From positions 558,001 to 622,000 of the forward strand of contig CM062382.1 of the NCBI GenBank assembly GCA_031310005.1: a stretch of DNA of 64,000 nt, in the 5' to 3' direction. The DNA comes from Dactylellina haptotyla. Lineage: Eukaryota; Ascomycota; Orbiliomycetes; Orbiliales; Orbiliaceae. The notes beneath the pieces were generated by a model, which worked only from the letters and a program-made list of their open reading frames with translations, did not search any database and was not told the origin of the DNA. Made by a program: the position numbers and the translations under genes. Position 1 is the stretch's first letter. Each line of letters starts with the position of its first letter. Shown one piece after another: positions 48,580-62,436 of this stretch.

Positions 48580-51104
48580 CTTGACTACCGCTCCCGAAGA
48601 ACCACCAGCGGGAAGTCGGGGGGATTTCTCGGAGAAATCCAGTTTGAATGATTAAATTTGTAATTGGGGGTGATGGTGGTGATGTTTTAAGTAGCTATTA
48701 TCGGTATTTATTCGGTCTTTCGTGCGCGGTGGTGATAATAGTGGTAGAAGTAGTAGGGGCGCGGGAGGGTATTAACAGTCTCGATGTAGTAGGATAGCCA
48801 GCTATCCTGAGGTGGTTTATAGCAACGGCATACGTGTATGAGTTAGGGGAGCGGTCGCGAGGGGATTATTAATAGAGCGTGCGCTTTAACAGAGGATGCG
48901 TTCTGCGAGATCCGCCAGATTGACGCCGGGGATGTTGATTAGGAGTCGCCTGGATGCCTGGATACGGACGCGAGATGCAGGTCAGAAAGCTGAAGCAAAC
49001 CGAAAGAAGCCAGCTGTGCGTTTCGGCCAAGGGGTCTATTAGGAATGAAGAGTATCTCGACGGGATGTCGCACTGCAAGACAATAGGGATGCTGATGCTG
49101 ATGATGGCAATAACAATACAATGCAGGCACGACCACTTACTGCTGACGGGCAATTTTAATAAATGAATATACTATCGTCCAGGAGAGGGCCGTCTCTGTC
49201 GCCAGGAAGATATATCTTTCTCTGGTAACTTTCGTAGCGAGCGAGCTTCTCCTTTTTCGCTGGGCCAACGCCGCTTGCGCTGTCCAAAAGCGGTGCTGCA
49301 ACACAAAAAGTCGCCTTCTCGACAGGTCGCTTTCGTCACCAGAACGAATCGCGTGGGGCGCGGTTGTAGGAGGCGGTGTTCTGTCCCTAATGCTACCTAA
49401 TGCTGTCTCTTCCTCCCGATTGTAGGAGTTTCTGTGTGAGAATGGATAGATGGGCGTGTGTCGGTGTGTATATATAGACGGGCTAGCCCGTAGGGTGATC
49501 CGGTAGTGAGATATAGTTCTGGCCCGCCGCCCTGCAAACGGAAAGGTGGTGAAAGCAAGAAACTTCAAGAACTCCAAGAATGGCGATATTATCGGGTTAA
49601 TATTTGCGCACCCGGGCACAAGCACGCATTCTAGAAATCTGATGCTTAAGGGGTGGGGAAAGAAGGGAGTCCGGGTCGTTTCCAAATTGCCAACCGCGGG
49701 CCTCCACCTGTTCCAACAGCACCTCACTTTATATCCCCTCCCTGTCCTATTGTCTGCGGTAAATGCCAGCCAGAGGGGAGGGACAACGATGCGGGAAATC
49801 CCACATGTGTTTGGGTGTGTGCGCCCACTCGCAGGCTGGTCGCCATAGACGCCCTTCTTCTTCTTCATTCAGCCGCGGCCTCCTCCTCCTCCGTTCTTTC
49901 TGATGTTCTGTCATTGACAATCCCCCTTTCCCACAGGGAGACCCTGCGCGCGGGCAGATGTCTCGCTGGCCGATCAGACCGGCCCAACCTGTCGAATCCG
50001 TGAACATATGATGTCGGCACCAGCCAGATTACTATCTCCACTGTCCTCTCGAGATACCGATCTTCAACTGATCAAAGCGATCTGGTCCACAGGTGCATCC
50101 AACGGGAAGGAGCAGCTGCAGCCTTGGGTGCACAGGAAAGGAAGTGACGAGAAGGAAAAAAACTTCCGGTTTTCGGTGCACGATTGGCGCCCTGGTCATC
50201 CATAAATCTCAAACGCTAGGGGCCCAAAGCTCAAACAAGCTAACAACGTCCGGGGAGGGCAATGGTTGGACGAGCGGCCAACTGTGGCATATGTGTAGGG
50301 GTTTCCTGTTGGATGCTCTGAAACACGCCATTTCCCTCGCTTCCTTTTTGAGCCTTCACGCAGGTACGTATGGTACCGGCGGGGCAAACGGCATCGGGAT
50401 TTTAAAAAACGGCAGTCTCGCAGTGGGGTCTGTGGGTAGCGATGGACGAATTTGTCTCGTTGGATGTATACAAGCCAAGCCAAGTACGCCCCGAACCCGG
50501 ATGCTACACGCGCACACGAACCTCCTCCTCGCCGTTGGATGTGACATATGCGCAGACGGCACACATACATCGACGCCGCGATATTGCATTTCCGATGATC
50601 TCGAGAATTCAGGTGTCGCTCAATTCTTGACCGTGTGTGGGGCGTTTCAACCATTCCGAAGCCTGAAGGTGTGAATGACATGTGCAATACCTGGCAAATT
50701 GTGATTCTTACGAAATACCATAAGATCTACAGAGACGACGGAAGGGACGAGTTCCTCGAATCTGACGACCCGTAGATCCATTAATTACATTTCCCATAAT
50801 ATCTCCTGAGATTTTTGTTGTGTTGTCTGGCCTGCGAGACCACACAAAGCGGGATACTTGGACACGAAATGCATAACAGTAATATTATGCAACACAACGC
50901 ATTTCGATATTACCCCCAATATCTCGCATGTCGTTCCGAGATCTTATACATCTTGCTGCAAGATTGGTTCCAAAAGAAGACAGTTTTTCGTTTCCAGTTT
51001 GATAACCCAGGACGCTTCTCTACTCTCTTCTCTCTCATTTATAATGTTCCCGCATACACGCCCAATTTCATATTCATTATATCACTCATCGGCATGACGC
51101 CCCT
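48580..51104. other. 2.5-kb intergenic region
   Basis: Upstream region of the mannosyltransferase gene and 3' flank of the next minus-strand gene. Overlapping open frames of up to 243 codons occur at 49137-50690 on both strands, but they read as unstructured Arg/Ser/Pro/Cys mixtures without conserved motifs or splice partners. I do not call a gene. Confidence 0.45.
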
Positions 51105-52457
51105 TCAATAAGGCCAAATCGTCACCATCAGTTTCGCCGTCGAGCAAATTTGTGTGAAATTGAGATCAAATCCGTCCAGCGCCTCGATAGGACTCTCCGC
51201 GTGGACTCGAACACGAGGCTGTCCCTTCGATAGATCTATGTGAAATATATCTGCCCGTAGTGGGAACCTGTTTCGTCTATCTTCCGGCCAGGAACCTGTA
51301 GCTTCCAGGACAGCTAGAGCCTTCTCCACTTCGTCGGCGGGGATATTCGTCCCACCGCAGACTATCAGGCCCTTTAATTAGCAAACTGGATATTCAAATA
51401 CTTCTTTTAACCGAAACCTCGGTATAATGATAGAGTGGGGGATACCATTAATGTATACCGTCTCTTCTAATGGGTAAACCAGTCGCCCTATTAGATCCGC
51501 CCTCTCGAGACCTGAATACGGCCCCACCAGCGCATTCTGATCGATCCCGCCACCCCAGTTTTCGTTCTCCCTCGATACAAAACGTAGAGGCCTTTCTTGA
51601 CCATCGTCAACATCAGGCACCGAATCCGGCACGAAATCCAGTTGCGCCCAACTCGCGCTCTCGTCCGACATACCCGCCGTTACTCGTCTAGTTTGTCGTA
51701 ATAAGACAGTTCATCGCATTAGCAGGAATAGCTTGTAGAGCATCGCATGAAATATAGATATACCCATACCGTAGATATTCAATATTACTACTATGCCTCG
51801 TATTCACCATCCCCAACGATCCATCCGCGAACCCCGTCGCCATCCCGAATTTCGTCCACGTGGACTTTTTCGACCGCGGGATAGGGATAGTCCGGATCGC
51901 ATCGTTGATGATAAAGAACTGCTTGTCCCATGGGATTTCCTTCGGCGGCATCGATGACCGCGGGGTACCCCCTGCGAGCGCTTTCGTAACGGGGATCAGC
52001 CGCCAGTGCGTGAAGTCCGGGTATTTGCCGTGATCCGGGGAGAAGAAGGAGGTCCACAGGTCTGGGGTTAGGTTGACTACTGCCTCGGCGGGGTCGTCTT
52101 CGGCGGTGGTCCAGGCCACTATGTGTAGCATATATATATCGTTCGTGAGACTTTTGATATAGGAGAAGGGTATATGGATGGAGTATTGAGCATACCTGTC
52201 AGTGCCTTCTTCTTGCCATGAATCCCGAATGGGAGAAAATTACTCGTGTTGAACAGCTGTGGTTCGTCGAGAACTACGAGGAGCTTTTTGTCTATGTGTG
52301 TCGCTCTGATGACTCGGCTCGTCCAGTCGGGTGTTTCAACGACTGTGAGGTTTAATTTGGGTAAATCGGGGACTAGCCGTCTGTCGCAAAGGACCGCTGA
52401 GCTGAGTAAGGTTAGTTTGAATAATACGTGGCGACTTGGCGATCTGATTATCCGCAT
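51105..52457 (-). CDS. Uncharacterised protein, four exons
   Basis: Model: complement(51105..51361, 51446..51687, 51764..52118, 52196..52457), 371 residues. The first three exons join by clear GT-AG introns of 76-77 bp in consistent phase. The last intron (84 bp) has a weaker GTATCC donor but a good branch-like GCTAAT and TAG acceptor. If it is not spliced, the protein ends 63 residues earlier. I do not recognise the family. Visible features: a basic N terminus followed by a short hydrophobic stretch (VLFKLTLLSSAVLC, residues 11-24) that might be a weak signal or anchor. The middle is a mixed alpha/beta-looking region rich in aromatic residues (DLWTSFFSPDHGKYPDFTHW, MATGFADGSLGMVNTRHSS). The C terminus is acidic and hydrophobic. 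No catalytic motif can be named. Confidence 0.55.
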
Positions 52458-54504
52458 TGTAAAACATGGAGAATAAACTAGGATCCTAGTGGTTACATTC
52501 GATAAATTTCTTTATTATGGCTTCTAGAATCGAATGGCCCATCTATGACATGCGATACTCCTATGGCTCGCGTTGTATGGATGGGAGCGAGTAACATGTG
52601 GTTTGAGCGGTTTAATCACAGGAGTTCCGATAGTAGCACATTTAGCTCTGAATTAGATTAACAAAATATGTCTAAAAAGGCATGTAGACTTTCTATGTTT
52701 CAATCTTCTACACTTTAAGAAACATGTGCATTAAAAATTGCGTGAAGTATAGTTATCAAGGGCCGTACACTGACGAAGAAAACTTAGATCAAATTGGTAT
52801 ATACTATCTGTGTATATACATAATTAATAGATAGAGATGGAAGAGACTTCTTCTTTTCATCATATTGTAAAATCTTGCGCTAATTTTCACTAGAAAGTGC
52901 AATTCTATTTCTGCAATATTATCTTGTATTTTTCGCTGGTGCCTCTAGAATCTACAGAAGAGCTTGACGAGGACAAGTAGCTACTGTTGGTGAGATCTTG
53001 TATAATTAGATATGGCGATGTTATAAAGCTATACCTTTCCAAAGCACAGTGCAGAAGCGCTAAAGCGTCGATATGAGATTGAGTGTGAAGTGTCAATTTG
53101 AAGGTGTTGTTGTCCTGCTCGCCTGGTTGTCTTTGGGGTGTACTTGTAGCCGCAGTGCGTGGGCCAGAATATTCTACCAGTTATATCTGAATGGAGATAT
53201 GATCAGAGAAATATATGACTGTACTATATTATATATTTGTGCCTCAAGGTTCCATGGCCCGAGGTTTACGGCACAGTTTCTACACGAGCATAGCCTCTAT
53301 CAAACACGCGTAGAGTTGCAACGGCGGGAGGATAGGGTTGCCTGTGGGGCTGAAAAGGAACCTCAGGACGGCAGGACGGCGGCATCTAAAACCCTTTGAA
53401 TGTCGATACTCACTAAACTAGTAGATTCGATTGGACGTCCTCACAAACGTATGCCTAGACAGAATTTCATGCTAGTTCGCGAGACAATGCTAGTTCCCGT
53501 CTGCGAAACCCCCTACGAATGGAAACAACACATAGGGGAGGCGCCGAGATGTTGGAAGGCCGTTTTGGGAATTTGTTTGGATTCCGCTGATGTTTGTGCA
53601 AGCAAATGAATGCGAGACGCAAACGACAGGAAAGCAGACAGAAAAAGCAGACGGAATCCCGCTGCTTCCCAAGCAAGCAGCTAGTTGCAGAGGAGATAGA
53701 TGCCTGGCCCGGAGGAACCCCCGCCACGGTATGCTTGGCTGCCCTTTTGGCCGGGCCCTGCGTGGCTGTGCGAGATCCGGCCCCGCCAGTCACCGAACAG
53801 AAGAGGAAATCGAATCGACGAGGGTATCCTCGCTGGCCTGGCTCGCGCGGGGAGAGCTTAAATTCGGGTGCAACGTGAGGAAACATGAGCGGTTTGCGGT
53901 CCGTCAGAAGACCAGATCAATCCTCCAACCACAAACACCAGAAAACATTCTCCCGTGCCCGAGTTTTTGACGTTTCACGGTGGTCGGTCGGTCCAGCTTG
54001 GGGTAAGCGTTCGTCGACGGAGCGTCCAGTTTCACGATTACTCTGCTTGGGCTTTGATGTTTTCTCACCCTCAGGCTGACGTCTTTTCCATCCGCGTTCT
54101 GGCTACCAGTTTTGCTTGGAATCGCTATCATAAGCGGTCCAGTGGGGCATCCGTCCGCGAACGCTAGCAGGCAGCTCGTCTCGTCTCACGACCACACACT
54201 AATTGTACAGGCAGGCACGTTGTGATAGTGGGCCTCTGATATATCTGCTCTTAGATCACTCCTGCTCGCTCTCATCCTCCTCAGATTCATCCTCTTTGCT
54301 CTCTCGATTTTTTTTTAACTTGACTTTATCTTTATTTACAGTTTTATTTGGGGCCTCGATGATATTCCGGACGATAACCCAGCTGCTGCCGTACATTCCC
54401 TAACCGGCCCGTTTTTGTCTGTGTGTGTGTGTGTATAAAATCCCACCTTCAAACCCCCCACCAACCACCCCGTATAACCAGACGAGTCGACCTGGCTGTC
54501 CTCC
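52458..54504. other. 2-kb divergent intergenic region
   Basis: Upstream of the uncharacterised gene (-) and the BEACH gene (+). The left half is AT-rich. Near the BEACH start there is a (TG)n run overlapping a TATAAAA element. Open frames at 53070-54170 are not convincing. Confidence 0.5.
54420..54438 (+). promoter_or_regulatory. (TG)n tract and TATA box of BEACH gene
   Basis: Seven TG dinucleotides at 54420-54433 run directly into TATAAAA at 54432-54438, 67 bp before the BEACH start codon. The short distance implies a leader of only a few tens of bases. Confidence 0.45.
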
Positions 54505-57500
54505 ATGTCGCACTTCAATGGAAACCCCGCAAATCGAAACCGTGGAGTCTCCACGTCCTTCGCACCTGAGCAGCAACGCCTCGCCGCCGAAATAGACCCC
54601 GTCCTCCAGCAGATCTCAGACCCGATACAATCCGCTGCCGCCGTCCCCGAGAAACTGCTCCAGCTCCTCCAGCTCAGAGGCAGCTTGAAACAATTGCCAG
54701 ATGGGTCCTGGCAGGAGGTTCTCCGTCTGCTGGGAGGGTTCGACTCTCTTATGCAGGCGTTGACCAATGTGGCGGGGTTCTACAAACTCGACGATACAGA
54801 GGACGACAGGCTGTGTCTGATAGACTATCTGAAATGCGTTCTCAACCTGCTGTCAGAGAGTATGATTGGCCATACCGGCAACAAGCGGTTCTTCACCAAG
54901 AAGGTCGGGTTCGAGTCTTTAGAACGGGCATTGGCTGCTACGGGCTTACCCGTTGCTGCACCCGACTACCTCTTCGGACTGCTGTTTGCATTTGGGACAA
55001 ATGATGAAACCCTAGCTACTTTTATCGTACGGTCTCGCCGCGACCTACCAGAGGGAGAAACGGTATCTCACGTCCGTGAGAAGACCAAGACCGCCTTTAA
55101 CGGTAACGACATGCTACGGCATGCTGGCATATTGCCGGTCATCGTCAACTTTTACAAGATGCTCGACCTCGATAAAGTGACGAAAGCTGCTGTCCTGCAG
55201 GCGATATTATCCCTCGCCCAATCCAACTTGTACAATCTCAACGAGGTCCACAAGAGCGAGATTCTGTCGACATTTATCCTACCAAATCTCTGGCCGTTCG
55301 ATCCCCAAGATGAATTCCAGGCTGTGTTTAAGGAAATTGGCTACTGTCTCATCCTGCTCGGAGTGAATTTCCCCGGGGATGCCAAATTGATATTCCGCCA
55401 GGCTATCGAAGATCCAGCTGCCGCCGATTTTCTCCTGCACGGTCTCAAGCATTCTCGAGCCCCGCCCCTGATACAATTCGATCTCTCCCTCCACGGGTAT
55501 GCATCCGTAGAACTATCGACACTGGGACGCACCTTCCCACCGTCTACAAGTGGTTACACCTTCGCCCTCTGGGTGTATATTGACAAATTCGACGACTCCG
55601 TCCATACCACCCTCTTTGGAATATACGAAGAATCTCAAAAGTGCTTTGTGCTGGCGTATCTGGAGCAGGACTCGCATAAGCTGATATTACAAACTTCAGT
55701 TTCCTCGGCAAAAGCCTCAATACGGTTCCGAAATTACGTTTTCGAAGAAAAAACCTGGTATCATATTGTTGTGGCCCATCGCCGCGGGAAGGCGACGAGC
55801 GCAGCGAAGGCATTGCTATACGTCAATGGCGAGTTTATCGAACAGTCGAAATGCTCGTACCCGTCGAATCCTCCTACCCCGACTACTCCCGTGCAAGCTT
55901 TTTTGGGAACTCCGGCTGATTTATCCCCAAGAATCGGACATGGGGTCCTCGCATCGAAATGGAGTGTCGCAAATGCGTATCTATTCGAAGAGATAATTTC
56001 AGACGACTTGATTGCTGTGCATTATAACCTTGGACCTCGATATTACGGAAACTTTCAAGACTGTCTCGGTAGCTTTCAGACGTACGAAGCGAGTGCATCC
56101 CTCAACATGCGGAATGAAGTTATGCACCCTGGGAAGGAGGAAAAGTCGGATATTATATCCGCTATTCGGCAGAAGGCTTCAACGGTTATGGGGGAGAATA
56201 AGGTCTTGTTAAACATATCGGCAACTGGTGTTATCGACGATACTTACGATGGGCCGACGAATGTTAGGATACTGTTGGAGAAGATCAGCCGGCAGGCGTC
56301 TAAGAACCTTCAAACTTTTATTCGGAAGGGACCCGTGGCGCTCAATGGTGCTATTCCTTTTATTAGTGATGCGCTGAGTGTTCCTCAAGGTGCTGCGATA
56401 ATGACTGGCGAACCTGTGATTATCTACCCTGGCAGTCTCGACAATGCTGCTTGGAAGATTGGCGGTGCAGCGGCTGTAACTCTCAAGCTCATCGAGGCTG
56501 CGAAGACTCCTGAGGAAGTATGCAAGGCAGTAGAAATTCTCTTCGAAACAATCAAGAATAATTGGAGGAACTCTGAAGCCATGGAGAAGGAAAACGGATT
56601 CGGCATCTTGGCCTATCTCCTACGGACGAAGGAGGTACCCGGGATTGTCAGCAAGGAGCTGTTGGACCTCATCTTAGCTTTTGTGGGATACAACGGGGAA
56701 CACCCCGAGGAATCGATATTGATTAACCCACTGGCCTACCGAGTACTATTAGTCGACTTCGAGCTTTGGCGAAAAGCTGACATACAGACACAGAAGGCCT
56801 ACTTTGCACAGTTCATTGTCTTTGGATCCGGAAGTATCAACCATCGGTTCAACTCCAAGAGATTACTTCGTATGAGGATAATCAAAAAGCTCATACACGC
56901 TCTCAAGAGTGATGCGTTTTCTATGGAAGTCCTCCCCGATTTCATGGCGGCGTTTAAATCGCTTATCAGTTCGAATTTTGGGGCGGAAACGCTGCGGTCG
57001 CTGTCGCTGTTTATTACTTATGCGCTTTATTCGGGGAAACAGACTAAGGGCTTACGGCAGAAGAAGAGTACATACCAGCTCAAGAGGTCTGAAACTGACG
57101 GATACTCCCCAATCTCGGCTGGCGGGAGGAGGATTGGAGATTTCGGGCTGAAACGGCAAGTTGGGTTGATGATGTTGGAGATGTACTCTGAGTTGCTTTG
57201 CGAATCCTCGAGTACCACGAATATCATGAAATTTGCGAGGACGGTTACAAACAAGGTAATTTCATTTCGATCCCCAAAGTTGTTTGGTTAACTAACATTG
57301 TTATTTGATAGTGGCTATTGTATCTCTTGGACGACGCAAATCCGAATGTGATCTCCTATGCGCTGAAGATTCTCGCCCGTATCTTGGTTATTCATGGACA
57401 GAGTTATATCGCCAAATTTGGTGGTAAAACCTTTGGCTTCTTGATCTTGAAGCGGCGGCTGCGAAAATGGTGGCGGGTACCGGAGGTCTGGATGTCCTGT

Positions 57501-60500
57501 TTGTCCGTCTTTCTGGGTGTGGATGTTGCGAAAGTAGACCTTAGCCAACCGCTGGTCTTGTACCATCTTATCAACACTTTCAAGTTTGATGATAAAGATG
57601 GAAGATTCATTTGTTCGGAAATGTGGGCCGTGATCGCTACTATGCTCAAGACTGCTGTCAATGATATCACCAAGGCACAGCAGGAAGCGGCTCGCATAGC
57701 TGCACCTAAGCACAACTTACTCAACCCGGAGGATGCAGAGAAGAAGCACAATCGAAGGCGGTCTCTATCGCTAGACACGCAACTCACCCTAATGACTATG
57801 GGCGAAGGTAATTTTTGAGTCAGATGAAGCACTCTACTTAAAGGAAACTTGGCTAATCATACCTCACAGTTCGCGAAACGGCCGAACGTCCAACGGTTGA
57901 AGTGGAAAAGATGGTTAACTCTATCGTTCACTTTTTCGCAGACTTGCAACAAAACTGTGCCCCGTTCAAAGAATTCTGCTCGGGAACCATATTCCTTAAG
58001 GAGGTTCTCGATATCTTGTTCCCGATCATCTGTGATACCGACGAACTCAGTGCGGAGACTGAACTAGATCTTACGCTTGCCGATGATGCAGAAGATAGGT
58101 TGCGCCACGGGCAGTCTGTCAGCCAGACAAATATACTGCAGGTCACAGGATCAGCTGTGTGGTCGACCGTTACGGATAATAGTTCCAGGACTATTCCGTT
58201 CAGAAGAGGGTCTTCGTTTATTATTGTAGACTCTGATGGAGCATCAACCGCAACACCGTCTGGATCCCGCTTGTTCCCTGCAGTTAATATGACATCTATT
58301 GAGGTCGCGAAGGTCAAAGGCACGGTATCGAGCAACCAACTGGTTTCTAGTCTGGTTGATATTGTGGTAGCCATTTTTAAGACTATGCTGATGGAGAAAA
58401 GAGAGTTTGCTGGCTTCGGATTAGCCACCAAGGTAGGTTGCTACAAAAGTCTAGGTAATCTTAGATACTAATACTTCTGGATTAATAGATACCCCCCGGT
58501 ACATTGGACCAACGCATCTACTTCGAATCGTATATCGTGCGAAACACGGTATCATTGCTACGAAACGATATTGCTCTGGACCTAAAACAACTTACGGAAC
58601 CCAGGATCTTGACAAACGTGGGGAGAATGACGTTCCATCTTTCTCAATCGGTCTTCGAGGGATGGTTCCCCACTGGCGCACAGCAGTTGCTCGAATTTAT
58701 CGGTATCGTCTTGGAATATATTGAGCGCCCTGAGATCTCGAGTATCAAGAGCGTACGGCTGTGTAACCAAACTATTCTCAGCCTTCGAACTACGTTTTCG
58801 AAGTTGCTCTGGAACCGTTTCTCTGCTCTTCTGAGCTTGACAGAGGATGGTGAAAGTAGCATTGTCGAGTTCTTGCAGCAACTTCTTATCTGGAACAACA
58901 TTATCCTCACCACTGAAACCCAAGACCTGGATACTATTCGAATTCTCTCTTATTTCCTATATGTCTTCATTACAGACGAAAAGAATAGCATTAGGACCAT
59001 CAGTTTGCAATTGCTCAGGTTGGTTCTTAGTCGCAAGTCTTCGGAAATTGGGCAGATATTGCTGGGGCCGAAGACACCTGCGGAACTTAAACCGACTATG
59101 ACCGACTTTATGAAGATAGCTGATCTTGTAAGTTTCCCCTCATTCGTTACTTGATACCATCTCGACTGACTCTATTTATAGGATGATATCCAATCTCTTG
59201 AATGGATTGAAAAACATCAAAATGAACTTGATACTGTCTTCTTTGGCAGCATAGCACAAACGTGGGATGTATACGTCGCCGAGGAAAATAGACGAATCAA
59301 AGAAGCTGCCCGTGCTAGAGTGACACAACGAAAGGACAAGCTAAAGGGTTGGGCACTTGAGAACATCAATAATGAAGATTCTTACAACAAGCACAGAAAT
59401 GCGTCGGCTGCCTGGACAGGAAATATCTACGCTACGGAGCACCTCAAGTACCAACGTGCCTATCAGGATCACCAAGACAACGTCACTTTCATGATTTCGG
59501 TTCACACGAAATTAAACCGAGAGCTACAGAGACCTAGTGGGCTACTGGATACTGGTGAACCGCAGAAATGGCAGCTCGATATCTCGGAAGGAAGGAATCG
59601 GATGCGCAAGCGACTACTTCCTGACCTTCGAACTCAAGAGCGGGAGTATGGACCAAAACAGAGGGGTACGGAGCTCACGATCAATACTTCTGTTGCTGGT
59701 ACTCCTGTTTCCCACACTCCACCACCAGCGATCATAGACGATGACCGACTCTCACTTCGACCGACTACCTCTGACATAGCCAGTCGCGATAATGGCAACT
59801 TGATCAGCGGTGGTGACAATATGGACGATGATTTTGAACTAGTCGATGATCCAAAGATTGACGACGAAGAATACGAAGATAAGAATCGAAAAGTTCTTCG
59901 AAGTCTTCAGCACGGAGAGGTGGTACAGTTCGTCAGTAACGTGTCGAGAGTGTTAGGTCTGAGTGTCTGCGAGGGCTTGTTGATTCTTGGACGGGAGAAC
60001 CTGTACATGATTGATAATTTCTTCCAAAAGTCAGATGGGGAGATCATTAATGTCTGGCAGGCGCCACCTTCGGAGCGAGACCAATATCTGCAAACTATCG
60101 CTGGTGTTGATGCGGAGAAGTCTAGGTCGACCAGTGCGGAACATGATACCAGGCAGTGGGCTTGGCGAGAACTACTGTCAGTTTCGAAGCGGAAGTTCTT
60201 GTTCCGAGATGTCGCTTTGGAACTCTTCTTCTCTGATGGGCGCAATTATTTGTTGACGACGATGACGCAAAAGGATCGTGATATACTTCATTCTAAACTT
60301 GCGGCCAGAATACCTGCGAATCAACAGCAGCAATTGGGAGTCAGACATAACGAAGAAGCGTGGTTGGTTGAAACTATGGGACAGCCTGGAACTGGACTTA
60401 GCCCCATCTCGTTCGGCGGGAAGCTTGCGAACGTCTTCCTTGCTGCATCCGCGAATCCAGCCACCAAGAGGTGGCTCAAGCATGAGATCTCCAATTTCCA

Positions 60501-62436
60501 TTATCTCATCCTGGTCAACGCTATGGCAGGAAGGACTTTCAACGACCTTACACAATATCCTGTCTTCCCCTGGGTGTTGGCTGATTATACTAGTGAGGAG
60601 CTCGATCTAACGAATCCAAAGACCTTCCGCGACTTTTCGAAGCCTATGGGAGCTCAGACACCGGAGCGTTCTCGCGAGTTCCAGGAACGATACCGTGCGT
60701 TCCAGGATTTGGGGGATGATAAAGCACCACCATTCCATTATGGCACACATTACTCGTCTGCCATGATTGTTTGTTCGTATCTTATCCGATTACACCCGTT
60801 CGTGGATTCGTATCTGCTGCTTCAAGGTGGTAACTTTGATCACGCTGATCGGCTGTTCTATTCCATGGAGAAGGCTTGGATGTCTGCTTCGCGAGATACG
60901 ACCACCGATGTAAGAGAGCTGATCCCTGAGTTTTTCTTCCTTCCGGAACTTCTTGTCAACTCCAATAGCTTCAATTTTGGCAACCGACAGGCCAATGGTG
61001 AAGCTGTGGATGATGTTGCTCTTCCGCCGTGGGCTAAAGGAGATCCCAAGATCTTTATTGCAAAGCATAGAGAGGCACTCGAGAGTCCGTATGTCAGCGA
61101 ACATCTTCACGATTGGATCGATTTGGTCTTCGGGTATAAGCAGAAGGGTGACGCCGCGATCGAAGCGACTAATGTCTTCCACCATTTGTCGTATGCTGGA
61201 GCGATTGATCTGGGAAGCATCGTTGATCCGGTGGAGAGGACGGCAGCGATCGGGATTATTCATAATTTCGGACAGACGCCGCATCAGATATTTACGCGAG
61301 GACATCCGCAGAGGGAGAACTCGGTGAGGAATACGAGTCGGTTGGATGGAAGTGTGGAGAGTTTGATCCGTCTTCCGTTCCCGCTACTTGATACGCGAGA
61401 AAAAGTGCAACAAATATCATTTTCTTATCGGCAGAGTAAAGTCGTTCCTTCATCGGAATTCAGGATATATATCGGTCCGGCTTTTGATAAGTATCTTGAA
61501 TGGGGATACTGTGACGGGGGTGTGAGATTTTTCGATGCCGAAAATAGAAAGGTAAGATTCAATTAATATAGATTTTATTGGTGGCTGCTAATGATGGAAA
61601 TAGATGATCGCTCTTTTCGAACACCTTCACCAGGACCAGATAGCATCTGTCTTGGTAGTTGATGAAAGTGTATTCGTCACTGGTGGTTGCGATTGCACCG
61701 TCGCAATCTGGAAGATGGAGAATATGAAGACTTTCGATATCCACCCGACTGCCTGTTTGCAGGGCCACGCGGCTGCTGTTACCCACCTTGCAGTCTCTCG
61801 ATCGTTCAACCTTCTCGTCACTGGCGACTCGGACGGTGTTATTTTCGTTTGGGATCTCAGCCGTAGAACGTATATCCGAAAACTTCCAGCACACCCAGGG
61901 GTACAATGCATCACATTGAATGACGTAACTGGAGATATTCTCATCAGCGGAGTTTCCGAGATGACCCTTTATACTCTTAACGGAGAGTTAGTCCTGCATA
62001 AGAATATTGCGGAGGTGGCACCTGATCAGGTTATCATGTCTACCGCGTTCTACGAAGGAGTTAGCAATGAATGGCTAGAGCGAGAATTGATATTTACGGG
62101 TCATCGCAGGGGAATTGTAAATGTGAGTTTAATTCCTTCCTTCCTTGGCTGTAAATATAACGCTAACAAGGTATATACAGATTTGGAGCAAGCAAATTGT
62201 CAACGGCAAATTCGATTTGACGCTCGTCAAATCTCTGCAACATATTAATCCTTACCAAACACAAGCCACTGTTTCTGCAGCTATTACAGCAATCTTACCA
62301 ATGCCTCGTTCGGTATTTACCGGTGATGAGTGGGGTAGAGTTGTAAGTATTTCTCTTCTGACCATCTTTTATCTAGGTGTCCCGCTAACAGAAATATGCA
62401 TAGTATCAATGGGATTGCGTCTCAAAGTCTTCTTAA
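54505..62436 (+). CDS. BPH1: BEACH-domain protein with PH and WD40 (LYST/Bph1-like)
   Basis: Eight exons (54505..57255, 57312..57807, 57870..58432, 58489..59127, 59182..61551, 61604..62122, 62181..62342, 62404..62436), 2510 residues; all introns are 52-62 bp. Large BEACH proteins act in vacuole/lysosome membrane traffic and sorting. An armadillo-like helical N terminus is followed by a concanavalin-like (LamG) domain at about 340-500 (GYTFALWVYIDKF). A PH-like domain begins near residue 1727 (HGEVVQFVSNV). BEACH spans about 1920-2196 with hallmark SNFHYLILVNAMAGRTFNDL, YPVFPWVLADY, FHYGTHYSS, ELIPEFFFLPE and NIFHHLSY-like NVFHHLSYAG. The C-terminal WD40 repeats follow (GGCDCTVAIWKM, GDSDGVIFVWDLS). 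The last exon encodes only ten residues plus the stop (YQWDCVSKSS) and completes the final WD blade. Confidence 0.93.

Noticed and set aside
49137-49868. Open frame of 243 codons on the minus strand
   Set aside because: No domain, signal or splice partner. Composition (Arg, Thr, Pro, Ser with scattered Cys) looks like translated non-coding sequence, and several other frames in the region are equally open.
50093-50687. Overlapping open frames on both strands
   Set aside because: Both strands give unstructured translations of similar length, which argues against either being coding.
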